A stretch of 64,000 nt of DNA from Bacteroidaceae bacterium (GCA_017619585.1 JAFZSA010000024.1:41626-105625), one strand, 5' to 3'. Counted from the first letter of the stretch, positions 35,106-42,312 are shown. A program made the numbers and translations. The notes: a model not told the origin generated them from the letters alone.

Positions 35106-36170
35106 TTATGAAATTATTTCATTATTGATCAAATAATAAAGGACTGCATAAATAGTGTTTACACTCACAGCATTACCAGCTTGTTTATACATAGCTCCAT
35201 CTGCGACTTTTGCAGTACTTGCCCTTTCTGCGAAGTCATGTGGAAATCCTTGAAGCATAAAGGCCTCTTTAGGCGTGAGTTTTCTAATTGGTATTTGGGC
35301 AAGCTCATCTTTACTCATATATTCAGATGGTCTTTCTACTCCATTTGATTGAATGTATAAATCGCTGAAATAATTATCTTGACAAGCCCGATGCATCTTA
35401 TGCATGGTAGCAGTTAAAGGACGAGCAACAGTTTGGTCAATCTCTGATTTTGACTTGAAACCTGCACTCCCATCACTTAATAATGTCGGTTTTATCTTTT
35501 CTGATAAATAGTATTTTTTATCAACATGCCTATCCAGTACATTTATTGTAGAATCATAGAAATTCAAAGAGCATCTATCTCTATCAATACTAGCAAAGGC
35601 CTCACGGACTCTCTCTGACGAGAATTCAAAATCGCCTAAGCGTCGCTTTCTTGCAAAAATAATCACTCTATTACGCTTTTGGGGCAAACCGAAATCGTTA
35701 GAGTTGAAAATATCCATTTTGACGATATATCCAGCATTTTCCAGTTCTTTCCTTATTACTGCTATAGTATTGCCACCATCATGTTTCATTAAGTTCTTTA
35801 CATTTTCCAGAAGCACATATCGAGGATGTCTGCTATTTATCATGTCCATGATTCTGAAAAACATTTGCCCTCTTTCTTCATCGAATCCCTCTTGGCTCCC
35901 CATCATGCTAAAAGTCTGACAGGGGAAACCACCTGATAGCAATTCATATCTTGGAAGGTTTCTCATAGCTTGTTTGTTATGAACAAAAGCTACAATGTCA
36001 CCCATTACAAACTCGTTAGTTGTATCATAGTTGGCATTATAAGTATCTCTAGCCTTGTCGTCAATTTCAGAATAAGCAACTGTCTGAATTGGGAAATCCA
36101 AATCAAGTGATATTAGATCCATAGCCCTCCTAAACCCGCCAACACCAGCAAATAGTTCAACATGATTCAT
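35106..36170 (-). CDS. DNA (cytosine-5) methyltransferase, second of the operon
   Basis: A 354-residue C5-cytosine methyltransferase. Motif I ELFAGVGGFRRA binds SAM, motif IV has the catalytic Cys84 in GGFPCQTFS, motif VI is LLENVKN, motif VIII is LPQKRNRVIIFARKR, and motifs IX-X are LTPKEAFMLQGFPHDF and KQAGNAVSVNTI. Its start overlaps the stop of the first methyltransferase by 4 bases (ATGA), and it precedes the nuclease by 2 bases. Two different C5 enzymes in one operon are typical for an asymmetric target with each strand methylated by its own enzyme (inference from known systems). The recognition sequence cannot be read. Confidence 0.93.
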   Translation of the reverse strand: MNHVELFAGVGGFRRAMDLISLDLDFPIQTVAYSEIDDKARDTYNANYDTTNEFVMGDIVAFVHNKQAMRNLPRYELLSGGFPCQTFSMMGSQEGFDEERGQMFFRIMDMINSRHPRYVLLENVKNLMKHDGGNTIAVIRKELENAGYIVKMDIFNSNDFGLPQKRNRVIIFARKRRLGDFEFSSERVREAFASIDRDRCSLNFYDSTINVLDRHVDKKYYLSEKIKPTLLSDGSAGFKSKSEIDQTVARPLTATMHKMHRACQDNYFSDLYIQSNGVERPSEYMSKDELAQIPIRKLTPKEAFMLQGFPHDFAERASTAKVADGAMYKQAGNAVSVNTIYAVLYYLINNEIIS

Positions 36171-37297
36171 ACGAATTTCATAATGCCGTCTCCTATAGCT
36201 TTTGCAAGTTTCACTGGCACGGCATTACCTACCTGTGCATACCACATATTCTGTGAACCAGTTATTACATAATCATCTGGAAATGTCTGAATGCGAGCAG
36301 CCTCTCTTGGGCTTAACCCTCTTGCTTCCCAAGGATGAATATACATATTGCAGTCAAACTTCATGTGGGAAGTTATCGTTTTGCATATCTGGGTCTCATC
36401 CAGTTTGAAATACTTATCTTTGAAGATTTCATTACGTCTCTTGTACGGCATAATATCTGCGATTGACTCATGCAAAGAGTTGGCACCTTGGGGCAGACGC
36501 CTGTAGATTTCTATATCTCGCTCGTTGTTATAGCGGTTTTTGTGGTTGTAGAGTTTTCTGATTACCCTCTCCCCATTGATGAACTTATAGAAATCTGTTT
36601 GAGGGTATTCGAAATCCCTTTCTGTCAAGCCAGAGCGAATATCTTCGATTCCAATTTGTCCCTTTTCCTTTTTAGGCTCCAAATGAGGAAGTCCATATAG
36701 AGCGTCACGCAAAACAAATGCTTCACGTTTATTCTTGTTGATTTCGTCAAAAATTGCCTTGGGCGATATCCCCATACGATTTCCAATCATAATGAATCGC
36801 TCTCTGTTTTGGGGAACGCCAAAGTCCTGTGCCTTCAGCACCGCATAGTCATACGCATATTCGTCACCAAGATACTCTCTGAAGTTCTGGATGATTTCAC
36901 CCTTCTTGTTCATCATCCCTTTCACATTCTCCATGATGAAGAACTGTGGGCGTATATGACTCAAGAAAATGAGATACTGCTTGTAAAGCCCATTGCGGGG
37001 GTCATCAAGAATACGTTGACGATTAGCCATTGAAAATCCTTGGCAAGGAGGGCCACCACACACAAGAGTTATATCAGCGAACAAGTCATTGTAAACGTCA
37101 ATATGCTTGTTTAGTTCAGCAATATCACCAATATAGTAATGCTCATCCGACAACTGGTGATTGAACTTATATGTATTAGCAAATTGCTCGACAATTTCAT
37201 TCACAAACCAAGGAGTAAATCCAGCTTGTTCTAATCCCAAGCTAAGACCTCCGCAGCCTGCGAATAAGTCTATCATCTTTAGTTTCTTCTTTGGCAT
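36167..37297 (-). CDS. DNA (cytosine-5) methyltransferase, first of the operon
   Basis: A 376-residue C5-cytosine methyltransferase. Motifs: MIDLFAGCGGLSLGL (I), GGPPCQGFSMANRQR with catalytic Cys85 (IV), FFIMENVKGM (VI), VPQNRERFIMIG (VIII), LSPREAARIQTFPDDY (IX) and QVGNAVPVKLAKAIG (X). It is the first gene of the restriction-modification operon, which fits the need to methylate before the nuclease is made. Its ATG lies directly after a terminator-like hairpin with a T-run, and its likely promoter is about 570 bases upstream in a cloverleaf element, so expression may be controlled by attenuation (inference). Confidence 0.95.
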   Translation of the reverse strand: MPKKKLKMIDLFAGCGGLSLGLEQAGFTPWFVNEIVEQFANTYKFNHQLSDEHYYIGDIAELNKHIDVYNDLFADITLVCGGPPCQGFSMANRQRILDDPRNGLYKQYLIFLSHIRPQFFIMENVKGMMNKKGEIIQNFREYLGDEYAYDYAVLKAQDFGVPQNRERFIMIGNRMGISPKAIFDEINKNKREAFVLRDALYGLPHLEPKKEKGQIGIEDIRSGLTERDFEYPQTDFYKFINGERVIRKLYNHKNRYNNERDIEIYRRLPQGANSLHESIADIMPYKRRNEIFKDKYFKLDETQICKTITSHMKFDCNMYIHPWEARGLSPREAARIQTFPDDYVITGSQNMWYAQVGNAVPVKLAKAIGDGIMKFV

Positions 37298-37298
37298 G

Positions 37299-37334
37299 AA
37301 AAAGCCCCCTTTTCGTTTTTTTTGAAAAGAGGGC
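37299..37334 (-). terminator. Terminator-like attenuator ending one base before the methyltransferase ATG
   Basis: On the minus strand GCCCTCTTTTC pairs with GAAAAGGGGGC (10 of 11 bp, 9-base A-rich loop), followed by TTTTT, a C and the ATG at 37297. In this place it can only lower read-through into the operon or mark the end of a leader RNA. Confidence 0.6.
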
Positions 37335-37570
37335 GCGGAAGAGGTGCGTGAAGCAAGGCTTAGGACAGCCCACGTCAGACAACAACCATTCTGTCCACGC
37401 CCTCCGTGTGAAGAGCGTAAACATCCGTTTGTCTTGTCTGAACTGACGTTAATTCAAGGTCCTAATTCTGCTTCATCAGTCAAAGCAAGGATGATTAAAA
37501 CGCAATAATCGTTAAATCAAATTTGTTAATTACTCACTATGAGCAATCAGACTATATCTTCAGAATTAAT

Positions 37571-37787
37571 TACGGGTATATACTAAGAGACCTCAGGATA
37601 CAAAAGAAGCGCGAGCTATGGCTCTTCTCTTGTGTCATGAGGTCCTAGGAATGTACCCGTACTACCAGATATAAGTCATGCCCGCGCCATATACGCGGGC
37701 ATCGGCCGACTTACTCAAGAGTAGTACTTTAATGAAATTTCCTAGGTTTCATGACACTCTGAATAAATAGCTGATGCTATTATTTAC
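37571..37787. ncRNA. Candidate structured RNA: long hairpin and three further stem-loops
   Basis: Nested stem 37571-37581 with 37651-37661 (11 bp, one T-G), then 37589-37595 with 37638-37644 (7 bp), then 37597-37609 with 37624-37636 (one mismatch) form a hairpin of about 91 bases. Further perfect stems: 37678-37686 with 37694-37702 (9 bp), ATGAAA..TTTCAT near 37732-37752, and ATAGC-TGAT-GCTAT near 37767-37780. The T-G pairs favour a plus-strand transcript, whereas the neighbouring promoter would transcribe the minus strand. It may be a leader, an independent RNA or a DNA recombination site. Confidence 0.5.
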
Positions 37788-37791
37788 CGAT

Positions 37792-37876
37792 AAGATTATA
37801 TCGCCTCCCTGCGCTCAGGGAACACGCAAAACGTGCGTCTTAAAAGACATCGTGGCGATATCTATTTGCAAAATTA
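37792..37876 (-). promoter_or_regulatory. Promoter plus cloverleaf leader, copy 1 (restriction-modification operon)
   Basis: An 85-base element nearly identical to 39249-39334. It starts on the minus strand with the -7 box TAATTTTG (37869-37876). It then folds as a closing stem GGCGATAT/ATATCGCC (37854-37861 with 37798-37805) around three hairpins: CCCTG-CGCT-CAGGG, CACG-CAAAA-CGTG and GTCT-TAAA-AGAC. Transcription from it would enter the methyltransferase operon after about 570 bases. Confidence 0.65.
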
Positions 37877-37895
37877 GTGATTCATTCCGAGACCA

Positions 37896-38000
37896 CAAAA
37901 GGTTTTATGAAAAAAGTGCTTCCTGACACCTTTTCATCTACCTATAGCTCCACGATATCTGAACGCCCTTGCTACGTCTACGCTACGCCTATGCTACAAA
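37896..38000. repeat. Promoter-upstream repeat, copy A
   Basis: Holds GAAAAAAGTGCTTCCTGACA, then TTTTCATCTACC, then CCACGATATCTGAACGCC, and ends in an 11-bp array (CTTGCTACGTC, TACGCTACGCC, TATGCTACAAA at 37968-38000). Similar copies lie at 39465-39535 and 41485-41629. All three lie upstream of a minus-strand gene of the island. Confidence 0.75.
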
Positions 38001-38058
38001 AGAGGAAAGGAACACCCAAGGAGGAGCAAAGGACCACCTAAGGAGTGCCTCATGTGTA

Positions 38059-38091
38059 CCTCAAGGTTTCCTCAAGGTTTCCTCAAGGTTC
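38059..38091. repeat. 11-bp array CCTCAAGGTTT x3
   Basis: Three consecutive 11-base units, the last ending in C instead of T. Confidence 0.92.
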
Positions 38092-38218
38092 AGATACAAT
38101 GGGTAAATGCGGGTTTTATAATAGGAATGCATGAGGTTACATTTGCACACTCCCCGAGCCTACACGTGTAGACTCCTGGGGGTAACACGTGCAGACTCCG
38201 GAGGCTTTTTTTCATCTA

Positions 38219-38303
38219 CTCCGGGCTGACCGTTGATCAGCTCCAGGCTGACTATCAAGCCCCTCCCGTGCCCCTTGCTACTCCCTTGCTATGAACCAAA
38301 GCT
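38219..38303. repeat. 22- and 11-bp period repeats before the dinD terminator
   Basis: CTCCGGGCTGACC.. (38219-38240) and CTCCAGGCTGACT.. (38241-38262) are 22-base units. CCCCTTGCTAC, TCCCTTGCTAT, GAACCAAAGCT (38271-38303) are 11-base units. The same pieces recur at 39530-39638. Confidence 0.8.
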
Positions 38304-38317
38304 ATTAAAAATAAAAA

Positions 38318-38340
38318 TCAGCACCTTTGCGGGGTGCTGA
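38318..38340 (-). terminator. Intrinsic terminator of dinD
   Basis: On the minus strand TCAGCACC pairs with GGTGCTGA over a 7-base loop and is followed by TTTTTATTTTT. It lies 10 bases past the dinD stop. Confidence 0.85.
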
Positions 38341-38349
38341 GTATGAGGA

Positions 38350-39213
38350 TTATCTTTTTCCTTTCGGAAGTTTTTTCGATTCCTTGAGGATTTCCTTTTC
38401 ATCTTTGGCTACACGTCGCTCTACCTTCTTGATATCCTCAGCAGGTGGAAGTTCCTCCGGTTTAATACCACGTTGACCCAACATACTTCGTACACTACGA
38501 TTGTTCTGTACATGCTCTGCAGCGATGCTTTGCTCTCCATACAGATCTTTCTGTTCTACATTGTAATTGGTCATTTCTGTAGCCAAATTCTTGGCGGCAA
38601 TTGTCAATGTTGGCAGATGATCGGCAAGTGCCCCGCTTTTGATACCCAAACGTTGTTTCATTTGTTCTGTTGAAAGGCCACCAAAAAGAGCCTGGTCACC
38701 CTTCGAACGGATGCGCCCAAAACCACGGTCATCAACACCACGTTCATAGATATTCTTGCTTAACTGTTTTTCTGAGGCACGAAGTCTATCTCGGGTACTA
38801 AGACGAGCTATTTCATTCAGACGTTCTTCTATAAGTTCTGCCTTACGGGTTTGCACGGCAAAATAACTCTGGGCGAAAGCTATCTCCTCCTTCTTCGGGT
38901 CACCATTCTGGGCAATCAGATAACACGCATAACGGGTAAGCATAAAATCCTGTACTTCACGCACAGAACCGCTGCCAAGCTGAACCATTTTCGTGACCTC
39001 ACGAAAATGGTCATCAACGTTGATTCCCAGCGTCTTACATGATTCTATGGCACGTCCTATGGCACCAATAAAATTCTCCCATCGGGCATATCCTAGTACC
39101 TCTTGTAATTCACGAGCATACCATACTTCAACGTTATTTCCATCATCGTCCTTAATCTCTTTGACGATTTGGTCAAATGCTGACTTATATTTCTGTATTT
39201 TCTGAATATCCAT
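38350..39213 (-). CDS. dinD: DNA damage-inducible protein D (DinD)
   Basis: A 287-residue protein close in length and sequence pattern to E. coli DinD: KYKSAFDQIVKE..., VWYARELQEVLGYARWENFIGAIGRAIESC, HFREVTKMVQLGSGSVREVQDFMLTRYACYLIAQNGDPKKEEIAFAQSYFAVQTRK. The N-terminal half is a BRO/KilA-N-like fold. E. coli DinD is SOS-induced and binds RecA-DNA filaments to block strand invasion. Here the gene lies behind a promoter and cloverleaf leader almost identical to that of the restriction-modification operon, and close to a nuclease with an S24 domain, which suggests a shared DNA-stress theme (inference). The Lys-rich tail is normal for the family. Confidence 0.9.
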   Translation of the reverse strand: MDIQKIQKYKSAFDQIVKEIKDDDGNNVEVWYARELQEVLGYARWENFIGAIGRAIESCKTLGINVDDHFREVTKMVQLGSGSVREVQDFMLTRYACYLIAQNGDPKKEEIAFAQSYFAVQTRKAELIEERLNEIARLSTRDRLRASEKQLSKNIYERGVDDRGFGRIRSKGDQALFGGLSTEQMKQRLGIKSGALADHLPTLTIAAKNLATEMTNYNVEQKDLYGEQSIAAEHVQNNRSVRSMLGQRGIKPEELPPAEDIKKVERRVAKDEKEILKESKKLPKGKR

Positions 39214-39248
39214 ACCTCTATTGTTCTTTTTACCAATTACCTAAGTCA

Positions 39249-39334
39249 AAGATTATATCGCCTCCCTGCGCTCAGGGAACACGCCTTAGCGTGCGTCTTA
39301 AAAGACATCGTGACGATATCTATTTGCAAAATTA
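39249..39334 (-). promoter_or_regulatory. Promoter plus cloverleaf leader, copy 2 (dinD)
   Basis: An 86-base near-copy of 37792-37876. It differs in the middle hairpin loop (CACGC-CTTA-GCGTG) and by one base in the closing stem. The -7 box TAATTTTG (39327-39334) is identical. The dinD ATG follows the element by 35 bases. Confidence 0.7.
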
Positions 39335-39464
39335 CGATTTAGCAAGAACAATACAAAATAAAATGGGTTTGATTTTTATTGTCGAGTGCAAGTATTCCGC
39401 CTGCGCCTGAGCACCTACTGGAGCGCAAGAATTTCGGAGCAATAACTTTAAAAATACAAAGAGA

Positions 39465-39535
39465 ATCTGAAACAACAAAAAGTTTCATGAAAAAAGTGCT
39501 TCAAGGTGACCTTTCATCTACTCCGACCTGAGTGG
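39465..39535. repeat. Promoter-upstream repeat, copy B
   Basis: GAGAATCTGAAACAACAAA, then TTTCATGAAAAAAGTGCTTC and CTTTCATCTACTCC, shared with copies A and C. Confidence 0.7.
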
Positions 39536-39638
39536 CAGTCAGGCCGAACTAAACGTGCCATCAGCTCCGAGCTGACTATCAAGCCCCTTCCATGCCCCTT
39601 GCTACCCCCTTGCTACTCCCTTGCTATGAACCATAGCT
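39530..39638. repeat. 44- and 11-bp period repeats upstream of dinD
   Basis: CTCCGACCTGAG.. and CTCCGAGCTGACTATC lie 44 bases apart. CCCCTTGCTAC x2, TCCCTTGCTAT and GAACCATAGCT (39595-39638) are 11-base units shared with 38271-38303. Confidence 0.8.
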
Positions 39639-39669
39639 ATTAGACGATCATGAGCGTACACCAACGTCT

Positions 39670-39702
39670 CATCTACGAGCCATCTACGAACCATCTACGA
39701 GG
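39670..39702. repeat. 11-bp array CATCTACGAGC x3
   Basis: CATCTACGAGC, CATCTACGAAC, CATCTACGAGG in direct succession. Confidence 0.9.
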
Positions 39703-39738
39703 GCATAAACTTCACTTTAATTATGTGTCGCCTATTAT

Positions 39739-39826
39739 CCTTCAGTACTCTGCCTAAAATACTCGAGTACTCACGCTAGAGGACTCGAGTACTCTCGTTG
39801 AAGTACTGAAGTACTCTCGCAGGAGT
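39739..39826. repeat. 22-bp tandem array with AGTACT palindromes, x4
   Basis: Units start at 39739, 39761, 39783 and 39805, and each holds a GTACTC core. AGTACT occurs at 39744, 39766, 39788, 39802, 39810 and 39824. The array begins 17 bases past the RhuM-Fic stop. The two-turn spacing would put a bound protein on one face of the helix. Confidence 0.88.
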
Positions 39827-39842
39827 ACTGGACATTCACTTC

Positions 39843-40814
39843 TTAAGCGTTCCTTTGGTTAATCAGGTTCACTACAACCTTCACCATCACGTCCTTCTCT
39901 TCTGTCTTGCTTTCCGCAATCATCAGGGTCAGAGCAACGAGGGTATTGTCTGCCAAACGCTTTGAGCCATCTTTGCGATAGAGGATGCCGTTATTATTGA
40001 GGAACCACAGGAACAAAGTGGCAGCGATGCGTTTGTTACCGTCGCTAAACGAATGGTTTTTAGTGACGAGATACAACAGCATGGCAGCCTTTTCCTCTAC
40101 ACTCGGATACAATTCTTCACCTCCGAAGGTCTGATATATCTGTCCAATACTGCTCTTGAAGGAATCGTCTTTTTCGTTGCCAAACAAGGCAGATCCACCA
40201 AACTTCTCGCGTAAGCCTGCAATTGCCTCCATAGCATTCTCGTATGTAGCATGGAAAGGTTCCTCTTTTGTGGTTTTATCAATAGACAACCGCTCGTAAT
40301 CGTAGTTGTCAAGGGTATCAAGAGCGTATGTGTAATCTGTCACGACCTCGAAGAGAGCGTTGCTTTCATCAGTGGAGAGTAAGGGCTGATTCTGAATGGT
40401 ACGTCCAAGCATCCCTACCAACTGGCGCAATTCGCCAATTTGCTCCTTACGGATACGCTCGTTGACAGCATAACCTTTCACAAGATATTGCTTCAATATA
40501 CGATTGGCCCATTGACGAAACTGAACACCACGCTGACTTTTTACACGATAGCCAACAGAGATAATAACATCGAGGGTATAATATGCCACAGGTTGCTTAA
40601 CTCCAATAACACGCAAAAAATGCGTGTTGATATCTTTAGGTACTTCTTGATCGGAAAACACATTGTTAATATGCTTTCGAACTGTTTTCTCGTCTCTACC
40701 GAATAACGCAGCCATTTGGTTAGCACTAAGCCATACCGTTTCATTCTCCAGACGGACATCAATCTGCGTCTGTCCGTCCTCTGTCTGATATATTATAATC
40801 TTGTCCTCTTCCAT
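39843..40814 (-). CDS. RhuM-family protein fused to a Fic/Doc domain
   Basis: A 323-residue protein, started at MEEDKIIIYQTEDGQ (40814). Residues about 1-150 are RhuM-like: IDVRLENETVWLSANQMAALFGRDEKTVRKHINNVF... and VAYYTLDVIISVGYRVKSQRGVQFRQWANRILKQYLVKGY, a domain found in phage- and island-borne proteins. The C-terminal part carries the Fic-like motif H254-S-F-S-D-G-N-K-R-I, close to the Doc form (HxFxDxNKR), so it may phosphorylate or AMPylate a target. The fusion is common in bacterial islands, and its function is unproven. It has its own -7 box and is followed by a 22-bp repeat array. Confidence 0.88.
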   Translation of the reverse strand: MEEDKIIIYQTEDGQTQIDVRLENETVWLSANQMAALFGRDEKTVRKHINNVFSDQEVPKDINTHFLRVIGVKQPVAYYTLDVIISVGYRVKSQRGVQFRQWANRILKQYLVKGYAVNERIRKEQIGELRQLVGMLGRTIQNQPLLSTDESNALFEVVTDYTYALDTLDNYDYERLSIDKTTKEEPFHATYENAMEAIAGLREKFGGSALFGNEKDDSFKSSIGQIYQTFGGEELYPSVEEKAAMLLYLVTKNHSFSDGNKRIAATLFLWFLNNNGILYRKDGSKRLADNTLVALTLMIAESKTEEKDVMVKVVVNLINQRNA

Positions 40815-40832
40815 AATTGCTAATTTCTTTTG

Positions 40833-40840
40833 CAAATATA
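40833..40840 (-). promoter_or_regulatory. -7 box TATATTTG for the RhuM-Fic gene
   Basis: TATATTTG on the minus strand, 18 bases before the chosen ATG at 40814. Confidence 0.5.
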
Positions 40841-40926
40841 TGAAATTATCATCAATAGATTATTATCATTTTTTCTTTAAATCTCATTTTAATGATAATA
40901 ATAATGTAATGTTGAAAAGTTGATAA

Positions 40927-41418
40927 CTATAGGATTTCCCTTGCAATCCAGGCACAGGCTTCGGCATCAGCAAGGGCGTGATGGTGGTTCTCTAACTGAT
41001 AGCCACACTCTGCTGCTACGGTATGAAGTTGGTGGTTAGCAAGGTAGGGGAAAACTCTGCGAGATATGCACAGGGTGTCTAAAAACTCATAATCCGGATA
41101 ATCCATCTGATAAACACGGAAGACGGCCTTCAAACAACTTTCATCAAAAGGACGATTATGGGCCACAAGGGGCAGGCCTTCAATCAACGGTTCTATCTGT
41201 GCCCACACCTTGGGGAACACAGGGGCATCATCTGTATCCTGACAGCAAAGGCCATGAACCTGGCTGCACCAGTAGTTGTAATAGTTGGGCTCTGGCTGGA
41301 TAAGGGAGTAGAAAGAATCTACAATCTCTCCACCCCTCACAATCACAACACCAACGGAGCAAACAGAACTGCGCTCGTTATTGGCTGTCTCAAAATCTAT
41401 TGCTGCAAAATCCTGCAT
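40927..41418 (-). CDS. DEDDh 3'-5' exonuclease (DNA polymerase III epsilon-like)
   Basis: A 163-residue single-domain exonuclease. Exo I is AAIDFET with Asp8 and Glu10; the middle motif is LVAHNRPFDESCLKAVF; Exo III is HHALADAEACAW with the His and Asp of the DEDDh type. Such free-standing epsilon-like proteins trim DNA or RNA ends in repair or defence. It lies at the end of the accessory island, on the same strand as dinD and the restriction-modification genes, and its upstream region carries the same repeat (41485-41629). Confidence 0.9.
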   Translation of the reverse strand: MQDFAAIDFETANNERSSVCSVGVVIVRGGEIVDSFYSLIQPEPNYYNYWCSQVHGLCCQDTDDAPVFPKVWAQIEPLIEGLPLVAHNRPFDESCLKAVFRVYQMDYPDYEFLDTLCISRRVFPYLANHQLHTVAAECGYQLENHHHALADAEACAWIAREIL

Positions 41419-41484
41419 AAATTAGGGTTTGACTCTGTCATTCTAGACACAACTCCACTTTCTGACGGCTAAATTACGAAGAGA

Positions 41485-41629
41485 ATATGAAACAACAAAT
41501 ATTTTTCATAGGAAAAGTGATTCCTGACATGGTTTTCCATCTACCCATGAACATCCGCATGCTATCTCCACGATATCTGAACGCCTTTGCTACGCCTATG
41601 CTTTGCCTATGCTTCGCCTTTGCAACACG
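41485..41629. repeat. Promoter-upstream repeat, copy C, with 11-bp array
   Basis: GAGAATATGAAACAACAAA, GAAAAGTGATTCCTGACATG, CCATCTACCC and CCACGATATCTGAACGCC match copies A and B. It ends with TTTGCTACGCC, TATGCTTTGCC, TATGCTTCGCC and TTTGCAACACG (41586-41629). Confidence 0.8.
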
Positions 41630-41815
41630 GCCTTTCTCTGTGAGTGAAACGGCATGTTACTGCGAGAGATACGGCCTTTCTCTTTTTTCAGTATAAAGAC
41701 AAACTGAACTATGGTAAACAAGATGGGGGATGCACAAACTAAAAATAAACATTAAAAAGAACATCGTAATTGTTAATGTTTATTGCGGCACTTGTTGCGG
41801 AACATTAGAATGTAG

Positions 41816-41823
41816 TATATTTG
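41816..41823 (+). promoter_or_regulatory. -7 box TATATTTG for the small membrane-anchored protein
   Basis: TATATTTG lies 33 bases before the ATG at 41857; a TTG lies 18 bases upstream of the box. Confidence 0.5.
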
Positions 41824-41856
41824 AGGCGGAAAAACCCAAAAACAAGCGATACGGAT

Positions 41857-42312
41857 ATGAAAAAAGTACTGATTGCATTTACAGTCACCCTGCTTTGTGT
41901 TGTAGGTGGTGTATATTATTGTTTCTTCCTTGACGGACGTGTCTTCCTGAAGAACGATACGGAATGTATTGTTAACCAGCTGTCTGACATTCCCATTGGA
42001 GAAGAATTCGACTTGTCAGGCGTCTGTACTCCCGCTGATAGCGTTTATATTGTGAAGCCATACAATGCAGAGTTCTTCGAGCAAAACAGCCACCTAAGGG
42101 TTTTTAACAAAGCACAAAAAAGCATCGAGAATACAACTTTACACGAAGAATACTGCCAATTGCTATTCGTTAAGGACAACAATGTCATCTCGTATGCGGA
42201 AATTGACAGAAACATCGCAGATTTCTGTGATCTTGACTCCTGCAATACCCTATGCTTCAGCACCAAAGCAACGTTGTATCTTGACGAACACAAGAAGATA
42301 CACTTGAAATAA
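41857..42312 (+). CDS. Small membrane-anchored protein of unknown function
   Basis: A 151-residue protein, started at MKKVLIAFTVTLLCVVGGVYYCFFLDG, with an N-terminal membrane anchor or uncleaved signal. The rest is a soluble domain with several Cys (CIVNQL, GVCTPADS, YCQLLF, DFCDLDSCNTLCF), which could form disulfides outside the membrane. I do not recognise a family. It lies between the island and feoAB with its own promoter, so a tie to either side is unproven. Confidence 0.6.
   Translation: MKKVLIAFTVTLLCVVGGVYYCFFLDGRVFLKNDTECIVNQLSDIPIGEEFDLSGVCTPADSVYIVKPYNAEFFEQNSHLRVFNKAQKSIENTTLHEEYCQLLFVKDNNVISYAEIDRNIADFCDLDSCNTLCFSTKATLYLDEHKKIHLK

Larger units (their letters stand above)
37298..38349. 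other. Gene-free leader and spacer between methyltransferase and dinD
   Basis: No credible protein gene in 1,050 bases. From the methyltransferase outward it holds a terminator-like hairpin (37304-37334), a chain of stem-loops (37571-37790), the cloverleaf element and -7 box (37792-37876), a shared promoter-upstream repeat (37896-38000), 11-bp arrays (38059-38091, 38271-38303) and the dinD terminator (38318-38340). Short minus-strand frames such as the one at 37242-37424 look like chance. Confidence 0.7.
39214..39842. other. Gene-free spacer between dinD and the RhuM-Fic gene
   Basis: No gene seen. It holds the cloverleaf leader (39249-39334), promoter-upstream repeat copy B (39465-39535), 44- and 11-bp arrays (39530-39702) and a 22-bp array (39739-39826). 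Confidence 0.7.
41419..41856. other. Gene-free spacer with promoter-upstream repeat copy C
   Basis: No gene seen. TAATTTAG on the minus strand (near 41469-41476) is a degenerate -7 box for the exonuclease. Repeat copy C and an 11-bp array follow, then two ACGGCCTTTCTCT copies near 41632 and 41671. Confidence 0.6.

Noticed and set aside
37242..37424. 60-codon frame on the minus strand before the methyltransferase, considered as a Vsr endonuclease or leader protein
   Set aside because: It shows no Vsr motif, overlaps the methyltransferase start in another frame and contains the terminator-like hairpin, so it looks like chance.
37571..37876. Stem-loop chain considered as a retron RNA or integron attC site
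   Set aside because: No reverse transcriptase or integron integrase gene lies in the window. Without one the label would be a guess.
39249..39334. Cloverleaf fold considered as a tRNA
   Set aside because: There is no T-loop sequence, no proper anticodon arm length and no CCA-adjacent acceptor; arms are 4-5 bp with loops of 4-5 bases.
39739..39826. 22-bp repeats considered as a CRISPR array
   Set aside because: Repeats are directly adjacent with no spacers, and no cas genes are present.
32437..41418. Accessory island considered as a prophage or integrative element
   Set aside because: No integrase, phage structural, conjugation or tRNA attachment features were found; only defence-type genes and repeats support its accessory nature.
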